A DNA stretch of 64,000 bases. Origin: Trileptium ribeirensis (taxonomy: Eukaryota; Nematoda; Enoplea; Enoplida; Thoracostomopsidae). The stretch is taken from the NCBI GenBank assembly GCA_030248225.1, contig JASANE010029094.1, positions 26,600-90,599 of the forward strand. The letters run 5' to 3'. Below the pieces are notes generated by a model. The model had not been told where the DNA came from. It ran no database searches and saw only the letters and a program-made list of their open reading frames with translations. Positions 13,895 through 26,781 of the stretch are shown piece by piece (the first letter of the stretch is position 1; each line of letters begins with the position of its first letter). The position numbers and the translations under genes are program-made.

Positions 13895-14601
13895 GTAAGT
13901 ATATGTAAGCAAATTTATATAAAATACAAGATTTGTCATGTACATGATACACCATCTGAAAACAAATCTGTTTAGAGAGTCTATCACGTCAAAAGATACA
14001 TTTTTGTTCTAGAAGAAGCATGCCACAGCAGTATTATACTTGGAAAGCTATCTGCAAATGCATTTTTACCGAGGGTTGCTTTTGTGAATAAGCTGTGTAA
14101 AACACAGAAGCAATGTCACACAACTAATAAAAATTAACAACTGCATGCAGCTATATTGTGGTCCAACAATTGCTCAACACCACGTTTCAGAGGTGGATTT
14201 TCCGGGCACGCAGAAGTCGTACGAAGAAACGGCTCGTTTCGCCTTGTTCATTGTAGTGGTTTCGAAATATTGATGTTTTCCCTCTGTATGAAGTACAAGG
14301 CTAACAGATAATCCTGTTTATGGGGCACACATTAGAACGCTGGGAATTTAAATATAATCTACAATATGTTTATAACTTCGTAGAAATAATATTTACGATA
14401 GTTAGTGCTTTATGTATGATTTCGTAATGAATAAAAAATTTCATAATTGTCATTTCATTTGTATCACATGCTGCTTTGTACTGAAGTAGCAAGCATGCCA
14501 AGCGTATAATCAGAAAAAATGGCTAATTGGATGTTGTATCAGGTTGTTCAACGCATTGCAAAAGCGCCTGCGCTTAAACTAACGAAGCGTCGAGGGTTAA
14601 T

Positions 14602-15340
14602 TAATGTTTGATAGGAAAAAGGGTTTTAAACCCAACGATGAAGATATACATATTTGAACAAATCGCAATCACATATGTAGGCAGTAAACTGGTTGATTTA
14701 TTAATTGGCATCGCAGCTTCACCGTTTTGTCGCAGTTCGCAAGAATATATGCGTGCTCTAAAATTTCACGCATCTGTCAAACACTTAGACTATAACGCAG
14801 CAGCGCGGGTTTATTAATGTTTGATAGGAAAAAGGAAAAAGGGTTTTCAACCCAACGATTAAAATATACATATTTGGACAAATTCCAATCAAATATTTAG
14901 GCAGTAAACTGGTTGAATAACTGGCATCGCAGCCTCGCAGTTTTCCCAAAGTTCGCAAAATTATATGCGTGCTCTAAAATTTCACGCATCTGTCAAACAC
15001 TTAGACTATAACGCAGCAGCGCGGGTTTATTAATGTTTGATAGGAAAAAGGGTTTTCAACCAACGATTAAAATATAGATTGATTAAATCACAGTCAGATA
15101 TTTAGGCAGTAAACTGGTTGAATAACTGGCATCGTAGCCTCACCGTTTTGGCGCAGTTCGCAAAATCATATGCGTACTTTGACGTTTTACGCGTCTGTCT
15201 AACACTTACACTAACGCAGCAGCGCGGATAAGTTAATGTTTGATGGAAAAAAGGATTTTCAACCCAACGCTTAAAATATAAATATTTGAACGAAGAAATC
15301 ACTGTCAGATATTTATGCAGTAAACTGGCTGAATTATTAT
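14602..15340. repeat. Tandem repeat, unit about 213 bp, about 3.5 copies
   Basis: The segment 'taatgtttgata/gg' begins at 14602, 14815, 15031 and 15234 (spacings 213, 216 and 203). Each unit contains 'ttt.aacccaacgat', 'ggcagtaaactggttga', 'tggcatcg.agc', 'ttcgcaa' and 'aacgcagcagcgcgg'. The fourth copy is the most diverged and decays after 'cagtaaactggctgaatt'. The array lies within the first visible RGS intron. Confidence 0.9.
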
Positions 15341-18002
15341 TTGCTGTCGCAACCTCGTCTACTTTTAAATTTAAGCACATTGTGTCTCAGATCGAGTCAT
15401 ATTTACATGATTCATAGAACTAGTATGCATATACGCACAATACGGTTACGCAAACAGTGCAATCGGAAATCATATAGTGAACATGGAACTTCGAGTAGCG
15501 TCAATCCACAAATACAACTCGTTACTGAACATAGTTCCCAACATACCGAGCAAAATTAAATTCAGGGAATAACTGCGCTGAGTCTGCAAACTTAGACATA
15601 ATTAAGTTTGGAATTAGCTTACGTACAAAAAGTGTCAGATTTGCGCATTATAGCGTATCAGCGTAATCCCGTTAACAGTAAAGCGCTTCACAACTAAGAT
15701 AAATATAGGAACAAACATGGAATAACCATGCATCACTGGTATTAGAATCAACAGAAATTTTTCACGAAGCCACATTGACGCTTAATTCAGATCATTGAGG
15801 GACACTTTCAAATATGAATATTCCTGTAATACTTTTGTACTTATCATTTTTTCAACCGTAAGAAATGTATCATTCACTTCAGTCCGTCCTCGACTCGCAG
15901 GAGCTGAGCCCATTAACTATCCGCAATACCCAAATTCCCTCTTTAATTTATATTTATGGGATATTGCTAAAACTCGTGAATGTATTTCATACCTACACAT
16001 ACCTAAGGTGCTACATCTCATCTCTAGAGAAAGTATAAAATCTCGAAGTTGCTGATTGCCCAAGACGTTTCTTCAGATTCACAGATCTAGATGCGCGATA
16101 CTTGCTTTGTGTATGAACTCTCTGGTAAACCACTAAGGTCATCAACCAACTCGCCAAATTATGACAATTTAACCCACCAACATATCTCAGTGAGCGGTGA
16201 AAATATGCAGATAGTTATTCCGATCACAAAATTCTAACTCGTATGATCATAGACAATAGCCGATGTTTGGTATAACACTTTGTATTATTTCAGCGCACAC
16301 AGAGAAAAAAAGAATCTATCTGTTAAGTGGACGAACTTTTGATTTGTGACAAAGGGATACATATTTAACATACTTGTGAAAATATTAAATCTATATGTAT
16401 ACAATTAACGCAAGCACAACGGATCGCATAAATTATCTCTGGAACAGTTTTCACACTAAACTTCAGCACTACACTTTCATTGTTCTAAAACTTCCCTCTG
16501 ATTCCACAATTGGATTCAACAATAGCAGAATTAAGAATGAGTGGATTCAAAAGACATCAGCTTATCACGTTGTATGCTGGAAATTATCCAATCCAATATT
16601 AGACTAAAGGGTAGCTTATGACTTATTTAAGGAATAGAATAATACTGAAGCTTAGGCTTGGCATTTAGTATTTTGAGAACAGTATTGCCGACAATGCACT
16701 TCAGCACTTAAAGTGTCTTAACGTTATTTAATAAAATACGAACTTCGGATTTTGTCGTGTTTGTGATTATTTGCAGAAAATATACTATATCCCGGGTGTA
16801 GCTAACAAACCATAGATTATTATTCGTTGACCAAACAAAATTGCAATAAGTTTCAATAATTTAAATTTTTAAAAGACTCACTACGTGAGTGAAGGCGGAA
16901 TAAAATATATAACTTTTGTGTGGTTAAGGATACTGTGCAGTCTAGTCTCGTGGTCGGCTAATTTTTATTCGTATTTTTGTTCTGCTTGTGCAGTACAACA
17001 ATTAAGATTCACAAATTTAGATCCTGGATATTGCATTGATACTATTCAAATTGATTGAATCTGCAATTATATTGCTCATAGGATGTATTTCTGGAATATG
17101 GGGCCTGGTATTCCAAAGTCATATTACTGGGCAACTCGAACACCAATGTATTGGTCAAAAGAAAATAAACGAAATTTGGCAGCTAGCCGTTATTCCGAAA
17201 CACAATTTCGAACCATCACTTGGTGTTGAGTGACGAAAAGTAATGTGAACAATACCTTATACTCGGATGTACTGAGAGAGGGTGACACGCAGTGGATAAA
17301 TCTTTCTAATCCTCAACACTTCAATCTTCTGTAGCCAGATTGGCAGATAACGGGACAAATCTATACGCAGAATATGATTTGGAACGGTATAGGATGATGT
17401 ACAGAGTGACTGCCTGTTGCACAACGACAGTGAATCTGGTGTACTTCGGTACATTTTGTCAGTGAGGGTGGCTCATTGTCATCGGAACAGGAGACGTTTT
17501 TTTTATTTTGTGCTATCGTGTTCATGCTTATATAGTTTCATATTGTTATAAATTGTACACCCTCAAACAGTTTAATTTTTGGTGCGATTACCATACCCAA
17601 ATTAGCCGTGAAACGTACGTTAAATGAATTAGGCTTCCAGTGGCTGATGTTTCTCGACCATGTTGTCTGACGAAATGGACGCTGAAATTTCAACCGTCCT
17701 AACACACGACCCACTTTCATGAACATATCGTTTCTTCTAACCTTTTCAAAAATTTAATCGCTGATGGATGTTTGTCGACTATCACTTGCCACTGTCTACT
17801 AAAAAGCTTTTCTGCCAAAAATACTTTAAAGTGTCGCATTCTGTAATATGTAATACCTGAACTGTATGTATGTATGTATATGTGCACCGTTTAAGAAACG
17901 CTAAAAATCGCCCGTAAATAAAGAAATAGCGCTAATATGAAGGAAATGTTTATGTGGAAGATGTATTTTTCGTTTCTTCAATCACTATTGTTGAGTAAAT
18001 GT

Positions 18003-18893
18003 ATTATTAAGTCGAGCAAAGCGAAGCGTTTTTGTTTTCTTCGTAGAGGGAAAATTCGGCACCGTCTGTCCGTCCGTCCGTCCGTTGAACTCCTCAATAA
18101 CTACTGGGCCGATTAAAAAAAACTTTTTTTGTTTGAAACGCCTAATGTCGACAGGTGCAAGACATATAGATTTTGTCAAAACTTGCTTTAGTTAATTAGT
18201 AATTGCCTAATTAGTTAAGTTTGTTAGCCTATTTTTAGCATTTTCAAACAAAAGTTGCATATTTTTCAATAAATAATTACTGCAACGCTATTATGTTGGT
18301 GCCTATACTACATCTCGCCGTGGTGAATGTGAATCTGTGGCTTATTTGTTATTCGAGGAAGTTAAAGACATACTATTTACTTAGAATTAGCTAATTGCTA
18401 ATTAATTGTTTAATTAGCTAATTTTTTGAAAAATTTCAAAGTGCTCAAAAATTAATAATAAATTGCACCCGGGGGTTTTCTATGTCGCTGATCACGAATA
18501 TGACATTTTTGAAGCTCTAAAATCTGGCTGTATATGCTAATTATCTGATTAATTAACTAGCTAATTAGGTAATTTTATGCAAATTTTAAAATCACTTCAA
18601 AATTGCTAATTTCTTGCGGTCGGGGGTTTTTGATGTTGCTCATTATGAATATGTGGCTTTTAAAGCTCTATAATTTTATTATGGGTGCTAATTATGTAAT
18701 TAATTAGCTAATTAGTTGATGTTAATTATTACCTAATTTCGTTAGCTAGCGAGTTTTTGTAGGTGGATTTGACATCAATTGCCTAAAACGTGATACTTAT
18801 TATATATGGATTAAATAGTTAGTTGAAACACATGCACACACAAATAAGATACCAAATAGTTTGCTGTTGCTCCGCTCACTTTTTGTAATTTAT
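18003..18893 (+). mobile_element. Dispersed 890-bp non-autonomous element, copy 1
   Basis: This copy and the one at 61,199-62,026 are reverse complements over their full length. The left end has 'agcgaagcgtttttgttttc' and a (ccgt)n stretch followed by 'ttgaactcctcaata'; the middle is full of 'aattagctaatta' runs. The right end is 'gctccgctcac' followed by 'tttttgtaatttat'. The subterminal 'gagcaaagcgaagcg' and the complement of 'ttgctccgctcac' look like a short imperfect inverted repeat. No coding frame is present. Confidence 0.85.
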
Positions 18894-19201
18894 TACGTTT
18901 ACTAGTTAGTAAATAACCTTTTGACAACAAATTAGATCAGCTTGTTTTGTATGAAGATAAAAATTAGTCGCCCTATATATTTCTATCTTAATGCAACGAC
19001 TACTAATTTTTGATTAACCCTTTAATGCCCGAGCTAGTTTGTGTATCATGCAATGTTTGGCAAACCAAAGCATCGTATCCTGGTCGTATTGGTGAGAACG
19101 GCGTACAAAAACCACTGGGCTATCTGATAACTGTTGCTCGAAATCTGAACTATGGAATAACAACACGTGCGCAAACATCCGCTGCGCGACATACTTATGC
19201 C

Positions 19202-19615
19202 GCGTTTACGTTATAAAGGACCCCCATGTGAAAGTTTTGTCCCGCAATGGGCCATTTGGCCACCCCATCCAGTAGTATACGGTATATACTTACGCTATAG
19301 AATGCAAACGAGACACCATCAACTCAATTATAGTTGCCAAATTTACCTATTGTATATTACTGACGGTGTCAAGGATACCGTCCACAAACACATTATATAA
19401 GGCGTGTAAATAACAGACAGCATGGTGTAGCTAACGCCATGTAAATTTTATGGTGTGGTCTACACCATACTATTATCGACACTGCACTACCTATGTATAC
19501 TATCTGAAAATACAATCACAAACCCCATGGTGTCAAAGACACCATTTATTTGATGGTGGCGAGACACTGAGGGTGAACAAAAGTTTCACATGGGGGTTCT
19601 ATATGACGTAAACGC
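19202..19615. mobile_element. MITE with internal hairpins, copy 1
   Basis: The ends are inverted: 'gcgtttacgttataaagg' with 'acccccatgtgaaagttttg' on the left, and 'caaaagtttcacatgggggt' with 'gacgtaaacgc' on the right. The interior contains short perfect or near-perfect hairpins of the form ATGGTGT-loop-ACACCAT, at 19421-19441, 19449-19469 and 19527-19545. A second family member lies at 29935-30404. No coding frame extends across it. It sits in an RGS intron. Confidence 0.85.
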
Positions 19616-20894
19616 AGCAGTTTGCACAACGCTTTGTAATATGCGTTACATGCCAATTATCAGAGTTGGACATCGAAGTGTTAATAAAAGTACAATGTTT
19701 TATCGTTTTTATTTCTACCAAATCTTTAACACATTAGCTATTGCGAAACCTAAATATGCCGCGTTGAATGATATTTTTAATGGTTGATGAGATGAGCTGT
19801 CACACCTAGAAATTACGTTGTGCATTGCGAATAATCAACAAATGACATCACTCATGTAAATTTCTCAAATTTTACATACAATTTTTACACATTTAAACAA
19901 ATATGATACAATGAGCTTGTATGGAAGCTATCGCGGAAAATTTCCTTTGTTTCAGTAGTGGTTAATGGCTTAGTTAACTTCTCTGAAAGTTCAGCGCTAT
20001 CTTCTTAGCGCAATTCTTCTATCTAGCGCAATCTATTAGATAGAACCTGTGGCTGTGGAGTTATATTAATAATTAATGCGGTAGAAATTTTGCGTATGAG
20101 ACTTTTTAGCAATTTAACACAATAAAATTTCGATTTTTGTTTCTGTCCTCGAACCGTACGTGACACTATTTGGCACATACACTTTTCGATATGAACAACG
20201 GCAGCAGTATAATTTTTTAATTAATGATTAAGCTTTCGAAACTCAAGAAGTCGCAAGAAAAATTTTGATCTTACTTCAGCATAATAGTTATCTTAATATG
20301 ATGTAATCTTAATCTTAATACAAAAAACAGCTAATATTCTAAAATTTATCAACTGTTTCGCAGCTTTCCGTATAGAGTTTAAAGATGATTTCGATATTTG
20401 CTACAAGTGCGAAGAAAGGAGCGAACTCCAATGAACTTGAGGGTATTAATATTTACTTTAATTGCTACAAATACGATAGTTCAAAAGCGAGTACCGACAT
20501 TGGGACATTATAGTACAATCTGCATACTGTCACTGGTTGTAAAATTATAATCGAACTGTTTATTTCAACAAAGAAAAGCGATCTTAACTGAACCCAATAT
20601 TATCGACCAAAAACAATATATATGACGTCTACACTCACTTCCACCGAAACAAAAATGCTAAACTTCCTGTTTGAAACTGACTATCTCCTATTAGCTATAT
20701 CATATGCAAATATAACTCGAATTGTCATGTTCGAGACACTGGTATCAAGAGGTAAATAGCAGATAAGTGGAAAACTAGAGTAACCAAATAAAAGTTGTTT
20801 CAGTATAAAATATTAATATATATCAAGTTTATAACTATTGTCTGTTTGATAGAAGTTCCTTTCTGTTGTTATAATATAAACTTTCAAATTTCAG

Positions 20895-21058
20895 AAGGTG
20901 TGGCACTATTCCGACTATTCCTGCAGCGCGAGTTTAGCGACGAAAATATAGAATTCTGGCTCGCGTGTGAAGAATTCAGACACTTAAAAGGTCAACAAAT
21001 GTCACAAAAAGCTCGCGAGATTTACACGGACTTCGTTGCTATTCAGTCCAGTCGAGAG
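20895..21058 (+). CDS. RGS protein, exon for the central RGS box
   Basis: The acceptor is aaatttcag| and the donor gag|gtaatt at 21059. The exon enters in phase 1 and leaves in phase 0. It encodes 54 residues containing 'FLQREFSDENIEFW', 'ACEEF', and 'KAREIYTDFV', followed by 'SSREV' completed by the next exon. These are helices 3-6 of an RGS box. The Glu-Asn pair of 'DENI' is the position that contacts the G-alpha switch regions in studied RGS proteins. Such proteins act at the plasma membrane as GTPase activators for Gi/o or Gq subunits. The box has no internal deletion and no stop. Confidence 0.92.
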
Positions 21059-22494
21059 GTAATTTTAATTGAAACGTAATTTCGTATACTAGCTGTTTAA
21101 CGGCTCAAAAACATATTTTGTCTGTTTGTATCAACTAAAACTTAGCGAAGCTTAGCGTACGTATTCCTGCATTTTTGTTACTACTTAATTTTCCTTCCAG
21201 TGGAAAGTAAATAAGGCTCTGATTTGAACAATGATTCGAATATCTTATGCCCGTTGACAATTTTATAATTTTGCCATATGGATTTTCAACTATTTTTTAA
21301 GTAATAGCATGTAGTAAAAGCCGAAAACGACATCGACATGGATACCCTAAGTGAAATTTTGTCAGAGCAGCTGTTTTCGAGCGAAAGTGTCAAAAATACC
21401 TCGAAAAAGTGAAATTTGGACTGTTGCAACACCCGACAGGGTTATTTAACATATTGATTGCAATACGCTGGTGTTACTCTTTCAAGCTTGCAAAAGGGAT
21501 GTGATTGCTTTTCTGCGGCGCAGCTGGGAATGTTGGAACGCATTTGAATGTTTTTGTTCATGCCAGCATGAAATATTAGATGCTATGTCTTGGAAAGACG
21601 AATGAACCACTATATTGCTTCAATACAAAGCCATTGTGTTTAACTAACCTTTATGGAACTTTGAATAGATTGGGGATACTCAGAATAGTCAAACTTAATC
21701 TGTTATTAATAGGGAAAATGCTAGTATGTAAGTGGCGCCAACCAACTATAGTGTGAGGGGCCCTCAAACCACGGTGTGGTCGGCCTCGAAACTTTGGGCT
21801 AAGGGACCTGTATATTTTGTCATTTTATAGTGCATATTTTATATATTATACACTTTTTCACGCTCTTGTGCGTTTAGAAGCACCGTCGCTATATTCTCTA
21901 AGCTTTCTCTTTTTATCCAAATCAATTTACAGAACAACATCAGAAATATATTACGCTTTATTGCCACAAATACATTTGGTTAGGCAATTCAAGAAAGAAG
22001 AACTAATTCCTGTTAAACATTTCAATGATTTTCAGCTCTTATTTTCCGGAAACATCACTTTTCTGCTCAGTAAAAGATTTAGAGTATATGAGGGTCCTTT
22101 TTGATGTATACCCATCTCCCTGCCTCGGTTGTCCTAAGGGAGTTGGTTATTGAGTCCGTTTTGGAGTCATTCTTTGATGGAATGGCAAATGTGTATGTTT
22201 TCGGGTTGCTTAATATGTTTGTAACAATCGACGATTTAATTGCTCCTTTACTCGTTCCGTTTCCGCTCGCTGGCTGAAACTGATTGTTGTTGGCTCAAGC
22301 GATTTGGAATAATCCGTAAGCGTTTGGCATGGAAAGTTGACTCCACCGCATAGGGACATGGTCGTCGTATTTTTCAATTTGTGAAACTACTCATTTTTTC
22401 CTATATTTGTGTTGAACCAAAAGTGCTTTGCCGAAAAGAGCGTATGTGGGATACGTATAAGAATCAGATTATCTCTGCCGATATTCTTGAAATA

Positions 22495-22925
22495 ACCGTC
22501 AGGTAAATCTTACTTCAAGTAACTTTTATCCTACCTTTATCCTTACCCTCAACTTTCACAATCTTAGATAGGGGTTGGGATAAGAGTAAAAATTACGCAG
22601 GAGTAATTTTTTTACTTGCCAATAAAAACATTAACTCCGGGGTAGGCATATTTTATTGGAAGTAATTTTATTACCTCTGGGTAATTTTTTACCTTCGGGT
22701 AACTTTTTACGTGCAACTAATATTTTTAACCTGCAGATAATTTTGCCCTACCTGCGGGTAATTATTTTTACCTGCGTGTAATTTTGCCCTACCTGCACAC
22801 AATTTTGTCCTATCCGCAGTTAATTTTTTAACCTGCGAGTAACTTTGTCCTACCTGCAGCTAATTTTGCCTGGTAAAGGTACTCTATACAGCACCCATAA
22901 AAAAGGTAAAATTTTGTAGACCGGA
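22495..22925. repeat. 'acctgc..gtaa' repeat element, copy A
   Basis: At least ten variants of a motif like 'acctgcgggtaattttt' follow each other, alternating with 'ttgccctacctgc' and 'tttgtcctacctgc'. The motif pairs with itself in inverted form (ggtaa with ttacc). The same vocabulary recurs at 25.8-26.2, 57.0-57.5 and 58.6-58.9 kb, so this is a dispersed family with an internal minisatellite. It lies in the second RGS intron. Confidence 0.75.
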
Positions 22926-25749
22926 TAATTTTGAGTCCCTGAACACAATTCGAACAGTTATTTTTATGCCGGGCCCACAGGTAAACCAGCTTGGCATCTT
23001 AGATTTCAACTTGGCAGCATATAAAGAACTGCAAGATCCTTAGTTTCAAATGTCTGATGGTATTGCAGGTAAGCAGTATCATTCACACGCGCATAGCCCA
23101 CGTTCGATTCTATCCAGGTCATTTTAGATTTTTTTTTTCGGAATTACGTTTTCATACATTTCTTTGTGAAAATTTTAGTGCAAGTGCAATGCTTGTCTTG
23201 GGCACCCGTAGTTTAGATATGATGGCACAACTTGCTACTACAGCAGACTCATAATCCGAAGCACCGCCATCAGCGGTCAGTGCAGCCCCCCTCCACAAAT
23301 TTTTAATGGGAGGCCAAGTATCGCTGCCCCTGCTCACAAATATTTATTAGAACGGCGTTCTCACAATGAAGTGGCAGTTTATTACGTAACAGCAACATGC
23401 ACAAATACGGTCGAAGGCTACCGGAGCCAGCATAAGCGAAGTACTCGGGATGCCGGGGATTGCTCTATGATTTAAGATCTGTGTGACGAATTTACGTGGA
23501 GGACAACGAGGGAATTTATGGAATAGACAGCTGGCTATCGCTCGAAAAGGCGCAGGCATAGAAGATTGACACTCCTAGGTTTTTTATAGAAACAGAATAT
23601 CAGATCAAATTTGAAGTTCTGATGAACGAAATAATAGTTGTAATGCTGCCTAGTCTTAAAGTATGAAAAACATGACACCTTGAAATCAAACGGTGCGGCT
23701 CGATCTCACGCATAACAAGTGCTGCTGTGATATACTCTCGGTCATGTTAGAAGCCGTGGCCCAGAATTGAATGCTAACATACATAAAGAACATATTTATG
23801 GGTACGTTTCGTGTGCTATTCTACGATTGAAAAAGATCTGGAGGGTGAGGGTGCTACGCCGACGAAGTATCGTTTTAAAACAGCTCTACGAGTATGTGAT
23901 GGTGACAAATGTCAGGGCACAGGTGCGCCTAGTAATGAAGTTAGAGGGCACGCCCTTCGTTCTGCCCCCATTCTCCCACAAAATAAACGTACATTTTGTC
24001 AATTTCACACAGATTTTCCCACATTTTTTGTAAATTTACGCAAACTTAAATTTGTAATTTTGACAAATTAGCAGACATGGAGCGGCATGAACTGACGTAA
24101 AATCGATGCGAAATATCAAAGCTATTTGGCTTCGACACACAAATCTATGTTTTAATGCGTATAAGTCCACTTTTGATACATACACTTGGGTTGTTCTTTA
24201 TCCAAATCACTTCACGATCGTAAATGAGATGAACGCCAACAAGTCACGACTTTGCCTTATGTACGGGTACAAGATTTGTAAAGCAGCAATGCGTAGGCGA
24301 TTATTTTGCGATTCAGCATCGCAATTTACAGACCGCAATTTACAAGTTACAACGCGATTACCAGTCACGCTTTTTATCGTATTCTATAGTGCACAAATAG
24401 ACTGCGAAATTTACTGTCTGATTCAGAATATCATTTGGTAACCACGGAAAAACGTGCTAAATCGACAAACGCGCGCGAACGCAAATCATATTCTTACATC
24501 GCAGAGCCCGTGTTCGCATTCACAAAAATGCCAATACCAATGGCAAAAATGTGAAAATGAATTTCTGCGCGAATCAATTCGTGATTTTAACAAAATAACA
24601 TTTTCACAAACTGTGGTGTACGCACTTAAAATGCCCTCACGTATAACCATTTTTGTGGCCACATAAAATTATTGGAACAGTTTTGAAATAAAAACATTGT
24701 AATAGTGTGGATGCAAATGGCATACATAACTCACATCAGTGTAACAAAATCAAATCTTACCAAATATATCATCATCAGCAGCGGATCTAGTATCTCGCAG
24801 TGGAGAGGTGGTTCCAACATAGACAAATGTCAAACGGCCAGCAAAAAAAGATTTTCTGTGAGTGCCCTGGTTAGCGCTAGCAAAACCCCATTTGAGGGCG
24901 TTCATTGTCTGGACGAGGCTCAAGCGCACTGACATAAACTGTTAAAAATTGAAAATTTATAAATAATCTTACAAATAGTCTAGAAGCTAAGCTTATAAGA
25001 TTTCCATTCCAGATACTGTATTTCCGATCGCACCTTTTTGAGTAAAATTGTGCAAATACGTATGGGGAGGTTAGTACTCGAGGATAATGGTCTTGCAATG
25101 CAGTCTTGACAGAAGCAGGCCTCGTGATGCCTTGTTTAGGGTGTGCTGCGCGGTGTGCGGATGTCAGAAGAATTTGGCCGTATTCTGTCGCCCGGAGCTC
25201 ATATTTCTACTATTTATGACAAAATCCTAAGTAACATAAGTTGCGGCTTGCATAAATACAACTTTTCGGTAGATAAATAATGAATATACAACAAAAATAA
25301 CGATATATAGGTTGTAAATGTACAGAAAAAGGCTAAAAATTCAACTATACTACCATTAAATGACTAGGGGGATGGGGAAAATTCGCCTCTTGTATTTCAA
25401 GTACCTGGCGAGTTTGCGCTGGGTGCCCTTAACTCAAAGCCCACCAGTTAAAATTTTGCTCCAGTAGAGAAGCCAGATATCGTTTAACAAGATTATTGTT
25501 GTTCTTTGTCCTTTTTCTTTCCTTTTCCACGGTATTTTTGTTCGAAATATTTGTGTTGAAAAGTTTTTTGTCATCATAATTAGCAATAATTAAACTTTGG
25601 AAAATGGGGCCTGAACTTGTACAACCGATCAGTTCTGTGATTTCTTACATTCTATAAGGATCGAGAAGGATGCTGGTAATTAATAATGTGGGTACTTAAA
25701 ATAATGCTCAAAAAGTGAGAATAGGTATATTAATGAGATTAACTTCAGT

Positions 25750-26215
25750 TACCCTGCTGAGTAATAGGGTACGCTAAATCTCTACTCGTATTCTAAAAAG
25801 AATATAAAATAAAGCCCCACTCTTATTTTAGAATACAACAAATATTCCTCCTACATGTGAGCAATAAACTATAGCAGCAGGTAATTTTTACCTGCGAGTA
25901 ATTTTTTACCTGCTGGTATAGTTTATTGCTCGCATGTAGGAGGAATATTTGTCAAAGTAAACAAAATTACCCGAAAGTAAACAAAATTATCCGCAGATAA
26001 TTATAAATTACCCGCAGGTAATTTGAAATCACTCGTATGTAAATATAAATTACTGGCAGGTAAAATAGCCAACCTGTGGATATAATACGTATATATATTA
26101 TCCCGGTTTTAGAATGCTATAAGCTGTGGGTAGGGATAATTGCAAGTGGGAGTAGGTTAAATTTACTCAAAGCTAAGTCAAAAATTACCTGACGGTAGTG
26201 GCTACACTCATTTAA
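25750..26215. repeat. 'acctgc..gtaa' repeat element, copy B, with long hairpin
   Basis: The left part ('ccctgctgagtaatagggta' to 'cttattttagaatac') matches, in reverse complement, the right edge of the copy at 58.6-58.96 kb ('tattctaaaataagag' to 'accctgc'). This gives the family a shared terminal segment. Inside, 25,839-25,951 is a hairpin with arms of about 46 bp. Then come several motifs such as 'attacccgcaggtaattt', here mostly in the opposite sense to copy A. Confidence 0.8.
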
Positions 26216-26601
26216 AAATACGAGCCCAGAGTGTAGTCTGTCGGACTACATTGAGTCTTAGCCTAAGGTTAAATGTTTATATACCCTTTAGTTTTGACTA
26301 TTATTAATCGTAACATTGGACGGGGCCACCTCGTCAAGCACAACTCATTTCTGCTAAATTGTTCTTTTACTTGCAACAATATCAAGCGTAGATCCTCTAG
26401 AGTTACGCATGCTCAAGATTGGCCGAGGGGGGGGGGGGTTGCGAAGTGCCCAACCGCCTCGGAGAGATAATTCCGCTATCCACTTCTTGAACATGTATAC
26501 GTAGAGCCATTTATTAATTACGTACCAGCCTTTAAATGTATGATAAAATGATTCTATTTATCCATCGACCTTATTGATATCAAAACATTTTGGTCTTTCA
26601 G

Positions 26602-26781
26602 GTAAATTTAGATTCAGCAACTCGGGAACAAACAATTGAAGCTATTAATGCAAATTCAAACGACATTAATATATTCGACAATGCTCAAGCGCGCATCGTA
26701 GCATTGATGGAAAAAGATTCTTATCCACGATTCCTGAAATCAGAGCTGTATTTAAATTTATTGACAAAGCCTGGAAGATAG
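26602..26781 (+). CDS. RGS protein, last exon: end of RGS box and stop
   Basis: The exon starts after gtctttcag| in phase 0 and restores 'REVNLDS' across the junction. It encodes 59 residues with 'NLDSATREQT', 'IFDNAQ', 'ALMEKDSYPRFLKS' and 'LYLNLL', and ends in TAG a few residues after the box. The Asn of 'VNLDS' and the Asp, Ser and Arg of 'KDSYPRF' are the G-alpha-contacting positions known from RGS4. All are kept, so an active GTPase-activating protein is expected. Asn rather than Ser at the first position fits the R4 group better than the RZ group; subfamily placement is inference. The visible protein is 182 residues plus an unseen N-terminus. Confidence 0.9.
   Translation, partial: VNLDSATREQTIEAINANSNDINIFDNAQARIVALMEKDSYPRFLKSELYLNLLTKPGR

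Larger units (their letters stand above)
13895..20894 (+). other. RGS intron, about 7.0 kb
   Basis: The intron is bounded by gtaagt and tttcag and interrupts the codon after the Lys of the 'LLNSK' segment. It contains a 213-bp tandem repeat (14.6-15.3 kb), a copy of the 890-bp dispersed element (18.0-18.9 kb) and a MITE (19.2-19.6 kb). Between 15.4 and 18.0 kb and between 19.6 and 20.9 kb I see only AT-rich sequence without supportable features. Confidence 0.8.
21059..26601 (+). other. RGS intron, about 5.5 kb
   Basis: This phase-0 intron runs from gtaatt to gtctttcag. It contains two 'acctgc' repeat elements (22.5-22.9 kb and 25.8-26.2 kb), a strong hairpin at 25,839-25,951 and a run of 12 G at 26,427-26,438. 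Frames of 60-111 codons between 23 and 25 kb have no splice or motif support and read as chance. Confidence 0.75.

Noticed and set aside
13646..13975. Three overlapping frames of 71-90 codons in other readings of the RGS exon
   Set aside because: They are shadows of the Ser/Ala/Thr codon runs; only one reading continues the RGS box across matched splice sites.
24106..24441. 111-codon ATG frame in an RGS intron
   Set aside because: Chance length at this composition, no motif and no splice support.
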